A DNA stretch of 64,000 nt, taken from positions 1-64,000 of the forward strand of contig NZ_CALSBS010000020.1 in assembly GCF_943590815.1 (NCBI RefSeq), read 5' to 3'. The stretch's first letter is position 1; every line of letters begins with the position of its first letter. This DNA is from Pseudocitrobacter vendiensis. GTDB lineage: Bacteria > Pseudomonadota > Gammaproteobacteria > Enterobacterales > Enterobacteriaceae. The notes beneath the pieces were generated by a model. That model made no database searches, was not told where the DNA came from, and saw only the letters and a program-made list of their open reading frames with translations. A program made the translations under genes and the position numbers. Positions 33,979 to 44,403 of the stretch are shown piece after piece.

Positions 33979-35955
33979 CTATGACCTTTGAAATACGCAC
34001 ACTCCGTGCGCGGGCCCATGCCAGACAGCCATGACGACCGGATTATCCTCTCCGGCGAAGGGGGGAACAGCACGCCACTCCCCCTCAGGTAAAACGAGTG
34101 TAGCCACGTCGTGCGTCGCATTGAGCGTAATAAGCCAGCGATGGGAAAGCAGAACTTGCATCCGCCTTACGCCGTTTTGCCACTCATCAGGATGCAGCGG
34201 TTGCGCATGTTGATTGAGCCACTGCACATTGCCGTCTCCCTCCTGCCACCAGGTATCCTGCGTTAAGGCAGGGATGGTCTGGCGCAGATGAATCAGCGCG
34301 GCGGTAAATGCGGTAAGCCCGGCATTGGCGTTTTCCCAATCCAGCCAGGTCAACGGATTGTCCTGGCAGTAGGCGTTGTTATTACCGTGCTGGCTATGAC
34401 CATGTTCGTCACCGGCCAGCAGCATCGGTGTCCCCTGAGACAGCAGTAGCGTTGTGAGCAGCGCATGTACACTGGCCCGACGGCGCTCAATAATGTCCAG
34501 GTTACCACCTAATCCTTCTATACCATGATTATTGCTATGGTTATTGCTAGTGCCGTCGCGATTTTCCTCACCATTGGCTTCGTTATGCTTATTATTGAAG
34601 CAAACGCAGTCACGCAGCGTGAAGCCATCGTGCGCCGTCACCAGATTCACCGCAGCCGACGGGCTACGCCCCCCTCGCGCAAAAACGTCGCTGGAGGCGG
34701 CAAAACGTTGGGCAAACTCGCCCAACGAGAGATTTTCCTGCAACCAAAAACGGCGCATTGCATCGCGAAAATGGTCGTTCCATTCCACAAACGGCGGCGG
34801 GAAATTACCCACCTGATAACCGCCCATCCCGATATCCCACGGCTCAGCAATCAGCTTCACCGCAGACAGAACCGGGTCGTGTTTAATGGCTTCAAACAGT
34901 GGCGCATCCTGACGAAATTCCGGCGTACGCCCCATAATGGTCGCTAAATCGAAGCGAAAACCATCAACATGGCAGACATCTACCCAAAAACGCAGGCACT
35001 GACGGGCATACTCCACGCCGCCAGAATGACTGAGGTTGAGCGTGTTTCCACACCCCGTCCAGTTATGGTAATCACCATCTTCCCTGATCCAATAATAGCT
35101 ACAGTTATCAATTCCGCGCAGCGAGAAGGTCGGACCATCAAGGTCAATCTCCGCGCTGTGGTTCAGCACAACGTCAAGAATCACTTCAATTCCGGCGCGG
35201 TGCAGCGCTTTTATGGCATCGCGAAATTCATCCAGCGCGCGCTCGGGCGAACTGGCGTAGCGCGGGTCGAGGGCAAACATCGCCATCGGGTTGTAGCCCC
35301 AGTAATTGCTTAGCCCCATGCGTTGCAGGCGCGGTTCGCTGGCAAAATGCGCTACTGGCATCAGCTCCAGCGCGGTAATACCCAACGTCTTGAAGTAGTT
35401 AAGCATCACCGGGTGAGCGAGTGCTTTGTAGGTGCCGCGAATTTCCTGCGGAATCCCCGGATGGCGATAGGTCAGCCCCTTTACATGCGCTTCGTAGATG
35501 ACGGTTTTGCCCCACGCGGTACGCGGTGGTGCGTCGTCTTCCCACTGATAATCCAGCGCAGCCACGACCGATTTCGGCGCGATCGCTGCACTGTCGCTGT
35601 TATCCGGCTGCTGATGCCCGCCGTGCAGGGTTGGATCATCGTTCAGCGTGCCATCGACCCGAAAGCAGCATGGGTCGATAAGCAGTTTCGCCGGGTTAAA
35701 GCGGTGGCCCTGCGCGGGGTCCCACGGCCCGTGGACGCGATAGCCATAACGCAGCCCCGGGCGCGCTTTTGGCAGATATCCGTGCCAGACATCACCACTG
35801 CGCGCAGGTAAGTCGTAGCGCGACTCGTTGCCCTGCGCATCGAACACGCAGAGTTCCACCCGCTCAGCATGGGCAGAGAAGAGCGTGAAATTCACGCCCT
35901 TGCCGTCATAGCGCGCGCCTAACGGCGTGGGTGTTCCTGCTGCGAGTACGGTCAT
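33979..35955 (-). CDS. glgX: Glycogen debranching enzyme GlgX
   Basis: GH13 isoamylase-type enzyme that cleaves the alpha-1,6 stubs left by GlgP, releasing maltodextrins. It has 658 residues. An N-terminal CBM48 domain is followed by the catalytic barrel with the GH13 regions [26 protein letters not shown] and VTAHDGF. Its ATG overlaps the glgB stop by 4 bases. The 55-base gap to glgC is the largest inside this operon. Confidence 0.97.
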   Translation of the reverse strand: MTVLAAGTPTPLGARYDGKGVNFTLFSAHAERVELCVFDAQGNESRYDLPARSGDVWHGYLPKARPGLRYGYRVHGPWDPAQGHRFNPAKLLIDPCCFRVDGTLNDDPTLHGGHQQPDNSDSAAIAPKSVVAALDYQWEDDAPPRTAWGKTVIYEAHVKGLTYRHPGIPQEIRGTYKALAHPVMLNYFKTLGITALELMPVAHFASEPRLQRMGLSNYWGYNPMAMFALDPRYASSPERALDEFRDAIKALHRAGIEVILDVVLNHSAEIDLDGPTFSLRGIDNCSYYWIREDGDYHNWTGCGNTLNLSHSGGVEYARQCLRFWVDVCHVDGFRFDLATIMGRTPEFRQDAPLFEAIKHDPVLSAVKLIAEPWDIGMGGYQVGNFPPPFVEWNDHFRDAMRRFWLQENLSLGEFAQRFAASSDVFARGGRSPSAAVNLVTAHDGFTLRDCVCFNNKHNEANGEENRDGTSNNHSNNHGIEGLGGNLDIIERRRASVHALLTTLLLSQGTPMLLAGDEHGHSQHGNNNAYCQDNPLTWLDWENANAGLTAFTAALIHLRQTIPALTQDTWWQEGDGNVQWLNQHAQPLHPDEWQNGVRRMQVLLSHRWLITLNATHDVATLVLPEGEWRAVPPFAGEDNPVVMAVWHGPAHGVCVFQRS

Positions 35956-38138
35956 TCCCCCTCCCGGACCAGCCAGATAGTCGACAGCGGCGGCAGCGTC
36001 AGGCTCAGGGAGTGCTCACGACCGTGGCTGGCAATATGGTCACTGTGCACCACGCCGCCATTCCCGGCATTACTGCCGTGATAGTGTGCCGAATCAGTAT
36101 TCAGCTCTTCTCGCCAGCTACCCGGCTGATTGATACCAAAGCGATAATCATGGCGCGGCACCGGCGTAAAGTTACTGGCGACGATCAGCTCATTGCCTTG
36201 CTTATCACGACGCACAAAGATAAAGACCGAACGCGCGTGGTCATCGACCACCAGCCATTCGAAGCCGTACGGGTCAAAATCCAGCTCGTGCAGCGCTTTA
36301 TGGTGGCGATAAGTGTGGTTCAGGTCGCGAACCAAACGCTGAACACCGTGGTGCCAGTTGTCGCCGCCTTCCAGCAGATGCCAGTCGAGACTGCCGTCGT
36401 GGTTCCACTCGCGCCCCTGAGCAAACTCATTGCCCATAAACAGCAGCTTTTTACCCGGGAAGGCGAAGAGCCAGCCGTAGTAGGCGCGCAGGTTGGCAAA
36501 CTTCTGCCAGGCATCGCCCGGCATACGGTCGAGAATCGATTTCTTGCCGTGGACGACTTCATCATGCGACAGAGGCAGCACGAAGTTTTCCGTGTAGTTA
36601 TAAAGCAGCCCAAAGGTCATTTTGTCGTGATGATACTGACGATAGACCGGGTCAAGCTTCATGTAGTCGAGCGTGTCGTGCATCCAGCCCAGATTCCACT
36701 TGTACCAGAAACCCAGGCCGCCGGTTTCCTGCGGGCGCGAAACGCCGGGAAAATCGGTCGACTCTTCTGCCATACTTACCGCACCGGGTACCTGCTCACC
36801 CAGCACGCGGTTGGTATTGCGCAGGAATTCAATCGCTTGCAGGTTTTCGCGGCCACCAAATTCATTGGGGATCCACTCGCCCTCTTTACGGCTATAGTCG
36901 CGGTAGATCATGGAAGCTACCGCATCCACGCGCAGTGCATCGATGCCAAAGCGTTCTATCCAGTACAGCGCATTACCCGTCAGATAGTTGCTGACTTCAC
37001 GGCGGCCATAGTTGTAAATCAGGGTATTCCAGTCCTGATGGTAGCCTTCACGCGGGTCATCATGTTCGTAGAGTTTGGTGCCATCGAACTCCGCCAGCGC
37101 AAAGTCATCCGACGGGAAATGGCCAGGCACCCAGTCGAGAATCACGTTCAGACCGGCAGCGTGCGCGGCATTGATAAAGTAACGGAAATCTTCGCGCGTA
37201 CCGAAACGGCGCGTCGGTGCGTATAATCCGGTTGGCTGGTAGCCCCAGCTTCCGTCGAACGGATGCTCGTTAACAGGCAGCAGCTCCAGATGGGTGAAGC
37301 CCATCCATTTAGCGTAAGGCACTAACTGGTCTGCCAGCTCACGATAGCTCAGCCAGAAGTTGTTATCCGTATGGCGACGCCAGGAACCGAGATGCACTTC
37401 ATAAATGGAAATCGGCGCATCGAAGCCATTTGCTTTCTTACGCTCTTCCGTCTGCACCACTTTTTCCGGCAGGCCGCAAATCAGCGATGCCGTTTCGGGG
37501 CGCATCTGGGCTTCGAAGGCGTAGGGGTCCGCTTTGATACGAAGCTGACCATGTGCGTCAATCATCTCAAACTTATAGAGCTGACCATTATGTGCGCCGG
37601 GCACAAACAGTTCCCAAATCCCCGTTTCTTTACGCAGACGCATCGGATGACGACGACCATCCCAGTAGTTGAACTGCCCGACCACAGAGACGCGACGGGC
37701 ATTCGGGGCCCACACCGAGAAACGCGTGCCGGTAACGCCGTCCATTGTGTCGGCATGCGCACCCAGCGTCTCGTACGGACGCAGGTGCGTGCCTTCAGAC
37801 AACAGCCATGCGTCCATCTCCTGCAGCAGCGGGCCGAAGCGATAAGGGTCGTCGATCAGATTCTGCTGACCATGCCAAACCACCGCCAGTTGATAACGAA
37901 ATGGATTTTTACGTCGCGGCAGAACGCCGCAAAAGAAACCGCGCGAGTCTAAACACTCGAGCTTACCGACTTTACGCCCGGTTTTCGGTTCGATAACCCA
38001 GACATCAGTCGCATCAGGTAAAAGCGCCCGGACTTCCAGCCCTGCTTCGGTACTATGCATACCCAAAACGGAAAAAGGATCCGCAAAATGGCCAGCAATT
38101 AGCGCGTTAATCACGTCTCTATCAATACGATCGGACAT
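35952..38138 (-). CDS. glgB: 1,4-alpha-glucan branching enzyme GlgB
   Basis: GH13 enzyme that forms alpha-1,6 branches in glycogen. Its 728 residues match the E. coli length. Two N-terminal carbohydrate-binding-type domains precede the barrel. The active-site regions are [27 protein letters not shown] and [12 protein letters not shown]. It is the first gene of glgBXCAP and starts 258 bases from the asd stop, a gap that contains its promoter. Confidence 0.98.
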   Translation of the reverse strand: MSDRIDRDVINALIAGHFADPFSVLGMHSTEAGLEVRALLPDATDVWVIEPKTGRKVGKLECLDSRGFFCGVLPRRKNPFRYQLAVVWHGQQNLIDDPYRFGPLLQEMDAWLLSEGTHLRPYETLGAHADTMDGVTGTRFSVWAPNARRVSVVGQFNYWDGRRHPMRLRKETGIWELFVPGAHNGQLYKFEMIDAHGQLRIKADPYAFEAQMRPETASLICGLPEKVVQTEERKKANGFDAPISIYEVHLGSWRRHTDNNFWLSYRELADQLVPYAKWMGFTHLELLPVNEHPFDGSWGYQPTGLYAPTRRFGTREDFRYFINAAHAAGLNVILDWVPGHFPSDDFALAEFDGTKLYEHDDPREGYHQDWNTLIYNYGRREVSNYLTGNALYWIERFGIDALRVDAVASMIYRDYSRKEGEWIPNEFGGRENLQAIEFLRNTNRVLGEQVPGAVSMAEESTDFPGVSRPQETGGLGFWYKWNLGWMHDTLDYMKLDPVYRQYHHDKMTFGLLYNYTENFVLPLSHDEVVHGKKSILDRMPGDAWQKFANLRAYYGWLFAFPGKKLLFMGNEFAQGREWNHDGSLDWHLLEGGDNWHHGVQRLVRDLNHTYRHHKALHELDFDPYGFEWLVVDDHARSVFIFVRRDKQGNELIVASNFTPVPRHDYRFGINQPGSWREELNTDSAHYHGSNAGNGGVVHSDHIASHGREHSLSLTLPPLSTIWLVREGE

Positions 38139-38367
38139 GGTTCATCATCCTGTTATATGAGTGTCGTCTCGTTCCAGTTATGTGGACGACATTTTTGACC
38201 TGCACGGCACAGCACAATGTGCTTCCTCTCTGCACCGCCCAACCTTCAGCCAAGGTCACAAATATGGAACCTTGCTTACAGCATAGCCAACGCTTTATTT
38301 AACCTCAGAGAAAAATGAATACATTCGCGTTTACTCCTTGTAGTACGCAAAACCTATCAGATGTAAA

Positions 38368-38390
38368 CAGGGGGGCATAAAGCCCCCCTG
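38368..38390 (-). terminator. Terminator of asd
   Basis: A 9-bp stem CAGGGGGGC/GCCCCCCTG has a 5-base loop. On the minus strand the stem is followed by TTTAC. It lies 6 bases after the asd stop. Confidence 0.85.
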
Positions 38391-38396
38391 AGAATA

Positions 38397-39503
38397 TTAA
38401 GCCAGCTGGCGCAGCATGCGGCGCAGCGGTTCTGCTGCCCCCCACAATAACTGGTCACCGACAGTGAAGGCGGAGAGATACTCCGGCCCCATGTTCAGTT
38501 TACGCAAACGCCCAACCGGCGTGGTCAGCGTGCCGGTGACCGCCGCTGGGGTCAGCTCGCGCATGGTGATGTCACGATCGTTCGGGATGACTTTCGCCCA
38601 CGGGTTGTGAGCCGCCAGCAGCTCTTCAACGGTGGCGATAGAAATATCTTTTTTTAGTTTCAGCGTGAAGGCCTGGCTGTGACAACGCAGCGCGCCGACA
38701 CGGACACACAGGCCGTCAACCGGGATGGTGGACGGCGTAGCGAGGATTTTGTTGGTCTCGGCCTGGCCTTTCCACTCTTCACGGCTCTGGCCGTTATCGA
38801 GCTGTTTGTCGATCCACGGGATCAGGCTACCTGCCAGCGGTACACAGAAGTTATCGACCGCCAGATCGCCACTGCGCGTCAGCGCGGTGACTTTGCGTTC
38901 GATATCGAGAATAGCGGAAGCCGGGTTCGCCAGTTCATCGGCGACGTGATTGTGCAGTTGGCCCATTTGGGTCAGCAGTTCACGCATATGACGCGCACCG
39001 CCGCCGGAAGCCGCCTGATAAGTAGCAACGGACGCCCACTCCACCAGGTCGTTAGCGAACAGGCCGCCTAAGGACATCAGCATCAGGCTGACGGTGCAGT
39101 TGCCGCCCACAAAGGTTTTCACACCGTTGTTCAGGCCATCGGTGATGACTTTCTGGTTGACCGGGTCAAGAATGATAATGGCATCATCTTTCATGCGCAG
39201 CGAAGAAGCCGCGTCAATCCAGTAGCCCTGCCAGCCGCTTTCACGAAGCTTTGGATAGATTTCGTTGGTATAATCGCCGCCCTGGCAGGTGACAATAATG
39301 TCCAGGGCCTTCAGCGCGTCAAGATCGTAAGCATCCTGCAGCGTACCACCGGTGGTGGTGCCAAAAGACGGCGCCGCCTGCCCAAGCTGGGAGGTGGAGA
39401 AGAAGACCGGGCGAATGGCGTCAAAATCGCGCTCTTCCACCATGCGTTGCATGAGTACAGAGCCGACCATTCCACGCCAGCCGATAAAACCAACATTTTT
39501 CAT
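38397..39503 (-). CDS. asd: Aspartate-semialdehyde dehydrogenase Asd
   Basis: NADPH-dependent enzyme converting beta-aspartyl phosphate to aspartate semialdehyde, at the root of lysine, diaminopimelate, threonine and methionine synthesis. It has 368 residues. The NADP loop is GWRGMVGSV, the active-site cysteine is C136 in GGNCTVSL, and [13 protein letters not shown] is the family signature. It is a single gene with its own terminator. Confidence 0.98.
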   Translation of the reverse strand: MKNVGFIGWRGMVGSVLMQRMVEERDFDAIRPVFFSTSQLGQAAPSFGTTTGGTLQDAYDLDALKALDIIVTCQGGDYTNEIYPKLRESGWQGYWIDAASSLRMKDDAIIILDPVNQKVITDGLNNGVKTFVGGNCTVSLMLMSLGGLFANDLVEWASVATYQAASGGGARHMRELLTQMGQLHNHVADELANPASAILDIERKVTALTRSGDLAVDNFCVPLAGSLIPWIDKQLDNGQSREEWKGQAETNKILATPSTIPVDGLCVRVGALRCHSQAFTLKLKKDISIATVEELLAAHNPWAKVIPNDRDITMRELTPAAVTGTLTTPVGRLRKLNMGPEYLSAFTVGDQLLWGAAEPLRRMLRQLA

Positions 39504-39604
39504 AACGTTTTTTCCTGCAGAGATGTGCTGTTAATGCCACCAGATCCGGTGCGACATCCTTCACATTACAAAAAGCAGCCAAAGTCGCAAGTGAAATTAA
39601 TCAA

Positions 39605-39621
39605 TGATTGCAAAGCAATCA
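39605..39621. other. 7-3-7 palindrome in the asd-yhgN gap
   Basis: TGATTGC-AAA-GCAATCA is a perfect inverted repeat about 100 bases upstream of asd and 114 upstream of yhgN. It may be an operator. No protein is assigned. Confidence 0.4.
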
Positions 39622-39734
39622 GAAATGCAACTTATTACCCCCATTTTGGGAGCCAACACGCGCCACTTCGGAAACCTTTCCATCGGCTACGTGTTTAGCA
39701 GAAAATCCGCAATGATTATCAGGGAATTTAGGTT

Positions 39735-40328
39735 ATGAATGAAATCTTTTCTGCATCCGTTTTGTTGATCCTGATTATGGATCCATTAGGAAACTTGCCG
39801 ATTTTTATGTCGGTATTAAAACACACGGAACCCAGGCGCCGCAGGGCGATCATGATACGTGAGCTTTTAATCGCACTTCTCGTCATGCTGATTTTCCTGT
39901 TCGCCGGCGAGAAGATTTTGGCCTTTTTGAACCTGCGTGCCGAAACGGTTTCTATCTCTGGCGGCATCATTCTGTTTTTGATTGCCATTAAGATGATATT
40001 TCCGAGTAGTTCCGAAAATAGTTCCGGTTTACCGGCGGGTGAAGAGCCGTTTATTGTGCCGCTCGCCATTCCGCTGGTCGCCGGGCCGACCCTTCTGGCG
40101 ACGTTAATGCTGCTCTCGCATCAATATCCCAACAATATAAGCCACCTCGTTATCGCGTTACTGATTGCCTGGGGCGGCACGGTAGCGATTCTGCTGCAAT
40201 CGTCGCTGTTCTTACGACTGCTGGGCGAGAAAGGCGTGAACGCACTGGAGCGCCTGATGGGGCTGATTCTGGTAATGATGGCAACCCAGATGTTCCTGGA
40301 CGGCATTCGGATGTGGATGAAGGGCTGA
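39735..40328 (+). CDS. yhgN: MarC-family membrane protein YhgN
   Basis: A 197-residue integral membrane protein with six hydrophobic helices. The MarC-family marks MDPLGNLPIF (helix 1) and PLAIPLVAGPTLLAT (helix 4) are present. The biochemical role of the family is not established, despite the old link with antibiotic resistance. It is divergent from asd. Confidence 0.93.
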   Translation: MNEIFSASVLLILIMDPLGNLPIFMSVLKHTEPRRRRAIMIRELLIALLVMLIFLFAGEKILAFLNLRAETVSISGGIILFLIAIKMIFPSSSENSSGLPAGEEPFIVPLAIPLVAGPTLLATLMLLSHQYPNNISHLVIALLIAWGGTVAILLQSSLFLRLLGEKGVNALERLMGLILVMMATQMFLDGIRMWMKG

Positions 40329-40342
40329 TAGCCCGGACCGAA

Positions 40343-40421
40343 GCCGGGTGGCGGCTACGCCTTACCCAGCCTACAACAATTTCGCCACCCCGCAGGCCCG
40401 GCAAGCGAAGCGCCACCGGGC
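40343..40421. repeat. Pair of REP palindromes
   Basis: GCCGGGTGGCGGCTACGCCT then TACCCAGCCTAC, and then GCAGGCCCGGCAAGCGAAGC then GCCACCGGGC in opposite orientation, between convergent yhgN and gntU. Confidence 0.75.
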
Positions 40422-40433
40422 ATTTTCGCCAAT

Positions 40434-40462
40434 AAAAAAGGGCTTCCATCAGGAAGCCCTTT
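40434..40462 (-). terminator. Terminator of gntKU
   Basis: An 11-bp stem AAAGGGCTTCC/GGAAGCCCTTT has a 4-base loop, with T6 on the minus-strand side. It lies about 20 bases after the gntU stop. Confidence 0.9.
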
Positions 40463-40483
40463 CGCAATAACGTTCTGTAAAAC

Positions 40484-41824
40484 CTAGCTCAGCAGGGTAA
40501 ACGCAATCATACCGACAATCGCGCCCACGGTACCGAGGATGGTTTCCATCATGGTCCAGGTTTTCAGCGTCTGTGCTTCGGTGGCGTTGGTGAATTTACC
40601 GAACAGCCAGAAACCAGCATCGTTCACGTGGCTGACCACAATCGAGCCGCCCGCGATACAGATAGAGAGTGCCGCCATCTGCGCGCCGTTGTAGTTCAAC
40701 TGCTCAATTACCGGCATCACCAGACCCACCGCCGTCAGACAAGCAACCGTGGCGGAACCCTGAATGATACGTACCGCAGCCGCCAGGATGAAGCAGGTCA
40801 GCGCAATCGGCAGACCCATACCGGTCAGCGCTTCGCCCAGTGCCGGGCCCACGCCGGAGTCAACCAGAACCTGTTTGAACACGCCGCCTGCACCGATAAC
40901 CAGCAGGATAATGCCCGCAGGTTGCAGCGCGTGACCACAGATTTCCATCACTTTGTCTTTCGCCATACCCTGACGATACGCCAGGCCATAAATAGCAACC
41001 AGACACGCAATCAGGATTGCGGTGAAGGGGTGACCGATAAATTCAAACCATTCGTATGCGGTAGAACCTTCAGCGACAAAACGCGCCGCAATGGTTTTCA
41101 GGCCAACCAGAACCAGCGGCAGCAAAATCAACGCGAGGCTGAAACCGAACGATGGCATTTTGCCTTCGCCCAGGTGCGGCTCGGTGATGTCTTCCGGAAT
41201 GCTCAGCTCAACGTAGCGGCTGATAAAGTTGCCCCACAGCGGGCCGGCGATGATCATGCCCGGGATCGCCGCGCACAGACCAATCAGGATCATCCAGCCG
41301 AAATCGGCGTGCATCTGGGAAGCCAGCAGCATCGGTGCAGGCCCAGGCAGCAGGAACGCCGCCGCTGCCGCAACACCGGCAAACAGAGGAATCACCAGTT
41401 TCACCAGGTTCGTCCCGGTGTGACGCGCCATAGAGAACGCGACGCTAATCAGAAGCACAATCGCCACTTCGAAGAACAGCGGCAGTGCACAAATCAGACC
41501 CGCCAGGCCAATCGCATAGTGCGCGCGGTTGTGGCCAAAAGATTTCAGCATTTTGACGGCAATCTGATCGACTGCGCCCGTTTCATGCAGAATTTTGCCG
41601 AACATCGCGCCCAGCGCGACCACGATAGCCAGGAAGCCCAGCGTACCGCCCATCCCTTTTTCCATGGTTTGCGCGATCTTAATCAGCGGCATACCCGAGA
41701 AAAGACCTGCACCAATAGAAACCACCATCAAAGCCAGGAAGGCGTGCATACGCGCCTTCATGACTAAAAACAACAGCAGCAGAACAGAGCCTACTGCTGT
41801 TAAAACCAGCGTTAAAGTTGTCAC
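40484..41824 (-). CDS. gntU: Low-affinity gluconate permease GntU
   Basis: GntP-family gluconate:H+ symporter with 446 residues and many hydrophobic helices. The family motif SHVNDAGFWLFGKF is near the C-terminus and GALFLLPGPAP-like sequence (FLLPGPAPM) is in the middle. It begins with GTG and overlaps the gntK stop by 4 bases (GTGA), so it is coupled to gntK. It has the same role class as GntT but lower affinity in E. coli. Confidence 0.96.
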   Translation of the reverse strand: MTTLTLVLTAVGSVLLLLFLVMKARMHAFLALMVVSIGAGLFSGMPLIKIAQTMEKGMGGTLGFLAIVVALGAMFGKILHETGAVDQIAVKMLKSFGHNRAHYAIGLAGLICALPLFFEVAIVLLISVAFSMARHTGTNLVKLVIPLFAGVAAAAAFLLPGPAPMLLASQMHADFGWMILIGLCAAIPGMIIAGPLWGNFISRYVELSIPEDITEPHLGEGKMPSFGFSLALILLPLVLVGLKTIAARFVAEGSTAYEWFEFIGHPFTAILIACLVAIYGLAYRQGMAKDKVMEICGHALQPAGIILLVIGAGGVFKQVLVDSGVGPALGEALTGMGLPIALTCFILAAAVRIIQGSATVACLTAVGLVMPVIEQLNYNGAQMAALSICIAGGSIVVSHVNDAGFWLFGKFTNATEAQTLKTWTMMETILGTVGAIVGMIAFTLLS

Positions 41825-42354
41825 GCGTTACTGCCTTTGTTAATCACTTCAATAGTACTGTTGATAACGCCTTCCAGCGGCTGATCGATATCAACCACCA
41901 GCACATCACGTTCATCCGCATTCGGTTCCTGCAGCGTTTCGAACTGCGTCACCAGCATTTGCGTTTTGAAGAAGTGACCTTTGCGCGCCTTCAAACGGCT
42001 TTCGATCAGATCGAAATCGCCTTTCAGGTACACGAAGGAGAGATTCGGGTTACCTTCACGCAGAATGTCGCGGTACGCTTTTTTCAGCGCAGAGCAGACA
42101 ATCAGGGAAACTTTGTTAGTACGTTGCATGGCGAATGCGGCGTCGTTCAGCGCTTGCAGCCACGGTTTACGGTCGTCGTCGTTCAGCGGTTCGCCGGAGG
42201 ACATTTTGACGATGTTGCAACGCGGATGAAGGAAATCGCCATCAAGAAACGCGGCATTCAGTCGATGCGCCACTTCACTGGCGACTGCGGATTTACCACT
42301 GCCAGATACGCCCATCAGAACGTAGACATGGTGATCATGATTAGTCGTGCTCAA
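41821..42354 (-). CDS. gntK: Thermoresistant gluconokinase GntK
   Basis: Phosphorylates gluconate to 6-phosphogluconate. It has 177 residues, with the P-loop GVSGSGKS at 15-22, then FLDGDFLHP and CSALKKAYRD. The start codon is TTG (MSTTNHDHH), supported by an excellent AGGAGGACGC ribosome site and by the start of the E. coli protein. It is the first gene of gntKU, with two GntR operators and a CRP site upstream. Confidence 0.97.
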   Translation of the reverse strand: MSTTNHDHHVYVLMGVSGSGKSAVASEVAHRLNAAFLDGDFLHPRCNIVKMSSGEPLNDDDRKPWLQALNDAAFAMQRTNKVSLIVCSALKKAYRDILREGNPNLSFVYLKGDFDLIESRLKARKGHFFKTQMLVTQFETLQEPNADERDVLVVDIDQPLEGVINSTIEVINKGSNA

Positions 42355-42379
42355 AGCGTCCTCCTGCTGGACACAAGAA

Positions 42380-42409
42380 TTTGTTACGGGTAACTGTTAT
42401 CGGTAACAT
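42380..42409. promoter_or_regulatory. Paired GntR operators before gntK
   Basis: CTGTTATCGGTAACAT (42394-42409) is the exact reverse complement of the GntR consensus ATGTTACCGATAACAG. Beside it, TTGTTACGGGTAAC (42380-42393 region) is a second, weaker copy. Together they cover the gntK leader. Confidence 0.75.
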
Positions 42410-42463
42410 TGTCATGCCGGACCAGTGGAGAAGCAATCACCATTCGTGCCGGAAATGAATATG

Positions 42464-42479
42464 TGTGATCTAGTTCAAA
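42464..42479. promoter_or_regulatory. CRP site in the gntR-gntK gap
   Basis: TGTGA-TCTAGT-TCAAA matches the CRP pattern with a perfect left half and TCTAG centre. It lies about 110 bases upstream of gntK and just after the gntR stop. cAMP-CRP activation of gntKU is known in E. coli. Confidence 0.7.
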
Positions 42480-42489
42480 TTTGTCAGGG

Positions 42490-43485
42490 CTAAATTGAAC
42501 CGCCCGGTGACAAAGTGAAACCTAAATCTAACATTTTAGGCGTAACTGCTTCACCTCGGATCCGCGCTAACAGGCGTTCCGCGCCAATGCGCCCCATCCG
42601 CTCACGCGGCGTCAGGACGCTTGCCAGGCGGGGTTCCATCACTTGCCCAATGTCATGACCGTGGAAACCGGCGATGGCGATATCATCAGGAATACGTAAG
42701 CCCAGACGCTGGCACTCAAAGGATGCGCCCACCGCAAGGTCATCGTTGGTACAGAAGATGCCGTCAAGCTGCGGATATTCGCGACGCGCCTGGCGCATCA
42801 GCTCAATCCCAGACGAGTATGAGGATGACTGCTCGACCATCACGCTGTAAGGCACTAACCCGGCGTCAAGCATCGCCTGCTCGTAACCCTTCTGTTTGAT
42901 GATAGTACGTTCATCGAGACGCGCGCCAAGATAGGCGATATGCCGATGGCCGCGTGCAATAATCGCCGCCGTCATCTGCCGCGCGGCTTCGAAGTTATCG
43001 AAACCAACCGCGATGTCCAGGCATGGCGATTTGCTGTCCATCAGTTCGACAACCGGAATGCCTGCAACTTCGATCATCTTCAGAGTACGCGGCGTATGCG
43101 AACGCTCGGTAAGGATCAGGCCGTCAATATTCCACGACAACATCGATTCCAGACGCTCCTGCTCCAGTTCCGGTTTATAGCCGTAGTGCGCAAGCATCGT
43201 CTGATAACCATAGGCGTCGGTCACACTTTCAATGCCGCGAAGCACTTCAGCGAAAACCTGGTTGGTTAAGGAAGGAAGGAGAACGCCAACCGCACGGCTG
43301 GTCGCATTGGAGAGAATATCGGGGGCACGATTAGGAATATAACCCAGCTCATCCAGGGCCTGAGCAATTTTACCTCGCAGTGCGACGGAGACCTGCTCCG
43401 GATTGCGTAAGAAACGGCTGACCGTCATTTTGGTCACGCCAACGCGATCGGCCACATCCTGAAGTACGGGTCTTTTCTTTTTCAT
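42490..43485 (-). CDS. gntR: Gluconate repressor GntR
   Basis: LacI-family repressor of gntT, gntKU and the Entner-Doudoroff genes, released by gluconate. It has 331 residues. The N-terminal HTH reads DVADRVGVTKMTVSRFLRNP, followed by a periplasmic-binding-type sensor domain. It lies upstream of gntK on the same strand, but the gap carries a separate gntK control region. Confidence 0.97.
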   Translation of the reverse strand: MKKKRPVLQDVADRVGVTKMTVSRFLRNPEQVSVALRGKIAQALDELGYIPNRAPDILSNATSRAVGVLLPSLTNQVFAEVLRGIESVTDAYGYQTMLAHYGYKPELEQERLESMLSWNIDGLILTERSHTPRTLKMIEVAGIPVVELMDSKSPCLDIAVGFDNFEAARQMTAAIIARGHRHIAYLGARLDERTIIKQKGYEQAMLDAGLVPYSVMVEQSSSYSSGIELMRQARREYPQLDGIFCTNDDLAVGASFECQRLGLRIPDDIAIAGFHGHDIGQVMEPRLASVLTPRERMGRIGAERLLARIRGEAVTPKMLDLGFTLSPGGSI

Positions 43486-43539
43486 CGTCCTGAGAGAAAT
43501 AAAAGTGAAACATCCTCTCAGTTTACCACGGAGACAAAA

Positions 43540-43567
43540 GAACCTCCCCGGTTGATTGGGGAGGTTC
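43540..43567 (-). terminator. Terminator of yhhW
   Basis: A 10-bp stem GAACCTCCCC/GGGGAGGTTC with an 8-base loop, followed by TTTT on the minus strand. Confidence 0.88.
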
Positions 43568-43587
43568 TCTTATTTATTTACGCGTTA

Positions 43588-44283
43588 TTATACTGGCGGC
43601 AGATCGAAGAGCAGAATTTCGCTTTCGCTGTCAGCATGAACAGAAATCGCCTGCTCATCCCAAATCGCCAGGCCATCGCTGGTGGTGGCTTTGGTACCAT
43701 TGATGGTGACGTTACCTTTTACCACCTGAATCCACACGCGGCGGTCAGCGGCAATCTGATGCACCGACTGTTCATCTTTCGCCAGCGCCCAGCGGTAAAG
43801 TTCCATATCCTGGTGCACTTTCAGCGAACCCTCACGCGCATCCGGTGACAGCACCAGTTGTTTACCCTGCTCGGCATCAAAGCGACGCTGTTCGTAGCGC
43901 GGCGTAATACCGGTTTCTTCTGGAATGATCCAGATTTGATACAGACGCAGACGGTCAGTGTTGCTTGGGTTGTACTCGGAGTGACGTACACCGGTACCCG
44001 CGCTCATAATCTGGAACTCACCCGCCGGAACCTGTTCTTTGTTGCCCATGCTGTCCTGGTGTTCAACGGCGCCTTCCAGTACATAGGTCAAAATTTCCAT
44101 ATCTTTATGCGGGTGCGTACCGAACCCCTGGCCTGCGTCAATCACGTCATCGTTGATGACGCGCAGTGCCGAGAAGCCCATAAAATTCGGGTCGTAATAG
44201 TTAGCAAACGAGAAGGTATGCCAGGAATCCAGCCAACCATGATTTGCATGACCACGTTCATTTGCTTTGCGTAAGAAAATCAT
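43588..44283 (-). CDS. yhhW: Pirin-family quercetin 2,3-dioxygenase YhhW
   Basis: Cupin (pirin) protein, 231 residues. The metal ligands are in the first cupin barrel, GTHPHKDMEILTYVLEG and the later EHQD and RHSEYN. E. coli YhhW cleaves quercetin in vitro, and its natural role is unclear. It follows yhhX on the same strand, 120 bases later, with a hairpin between. Confidence 0.93.
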   Translation of the reverse strand: MIFLRKANERGHANHGWLDSWHTFSFANYYDPNFMGFSALRVINDDVIDAGQGFGTHPHKDMEILTYVLEGAVEHQDSMGNKEQVPAGEFQIMSAGTGVRHSEYNPSNTDRLRLYQIWIIPEETGITPRYEQRRFDAEQGKQLVLSPDAREGSLKVHQDMELYRWALAKDEQSVHQIAADRRVWIQVVKGNVTINGTKATTSDGLAIWDEQAISVHADSESEILLFDLPPV

Positions 44284-44354
44284 TTGTTACCCCCTCATGT
44301 TTTGATGGAGTAAGTGTGGCCCTAAACCGCCTGGGATGATAGTGGGTGAAAATT

Positions 44355-44395
44355 GACTCCTCTGTTCAAAAAATGTGAACAAGAATAGAGGAGTC
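44355..44395 (-). terminator. Two-tier hairpin after yhhX
   Basis: Outer arms GACTCCTCT/AGAGGAGTC (9 bp) enclose inner arms GTTCA/TGAAC. On the minus strand it is followed by AATTTT. It is a probable terminator or attenuator between yhhX and yhhW. Confidence 0.55.
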
Positions 44396-44403
44396 GTAAC
44401 ATC

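Noticed and set aside
35931-37226. 431-codon plus-strand frame opposite glgB
   Set aside because: It is a mirror frame of a strongly conserved gene and its translation has no domain features. GC-rich coding DNA gives such frames often.
40628-41767. 379-codon plus-strand frame opposite gntU
   Set aside because: Product is almost entirely Q, R, H, N and T, the antisense image of hydrophobic helices.
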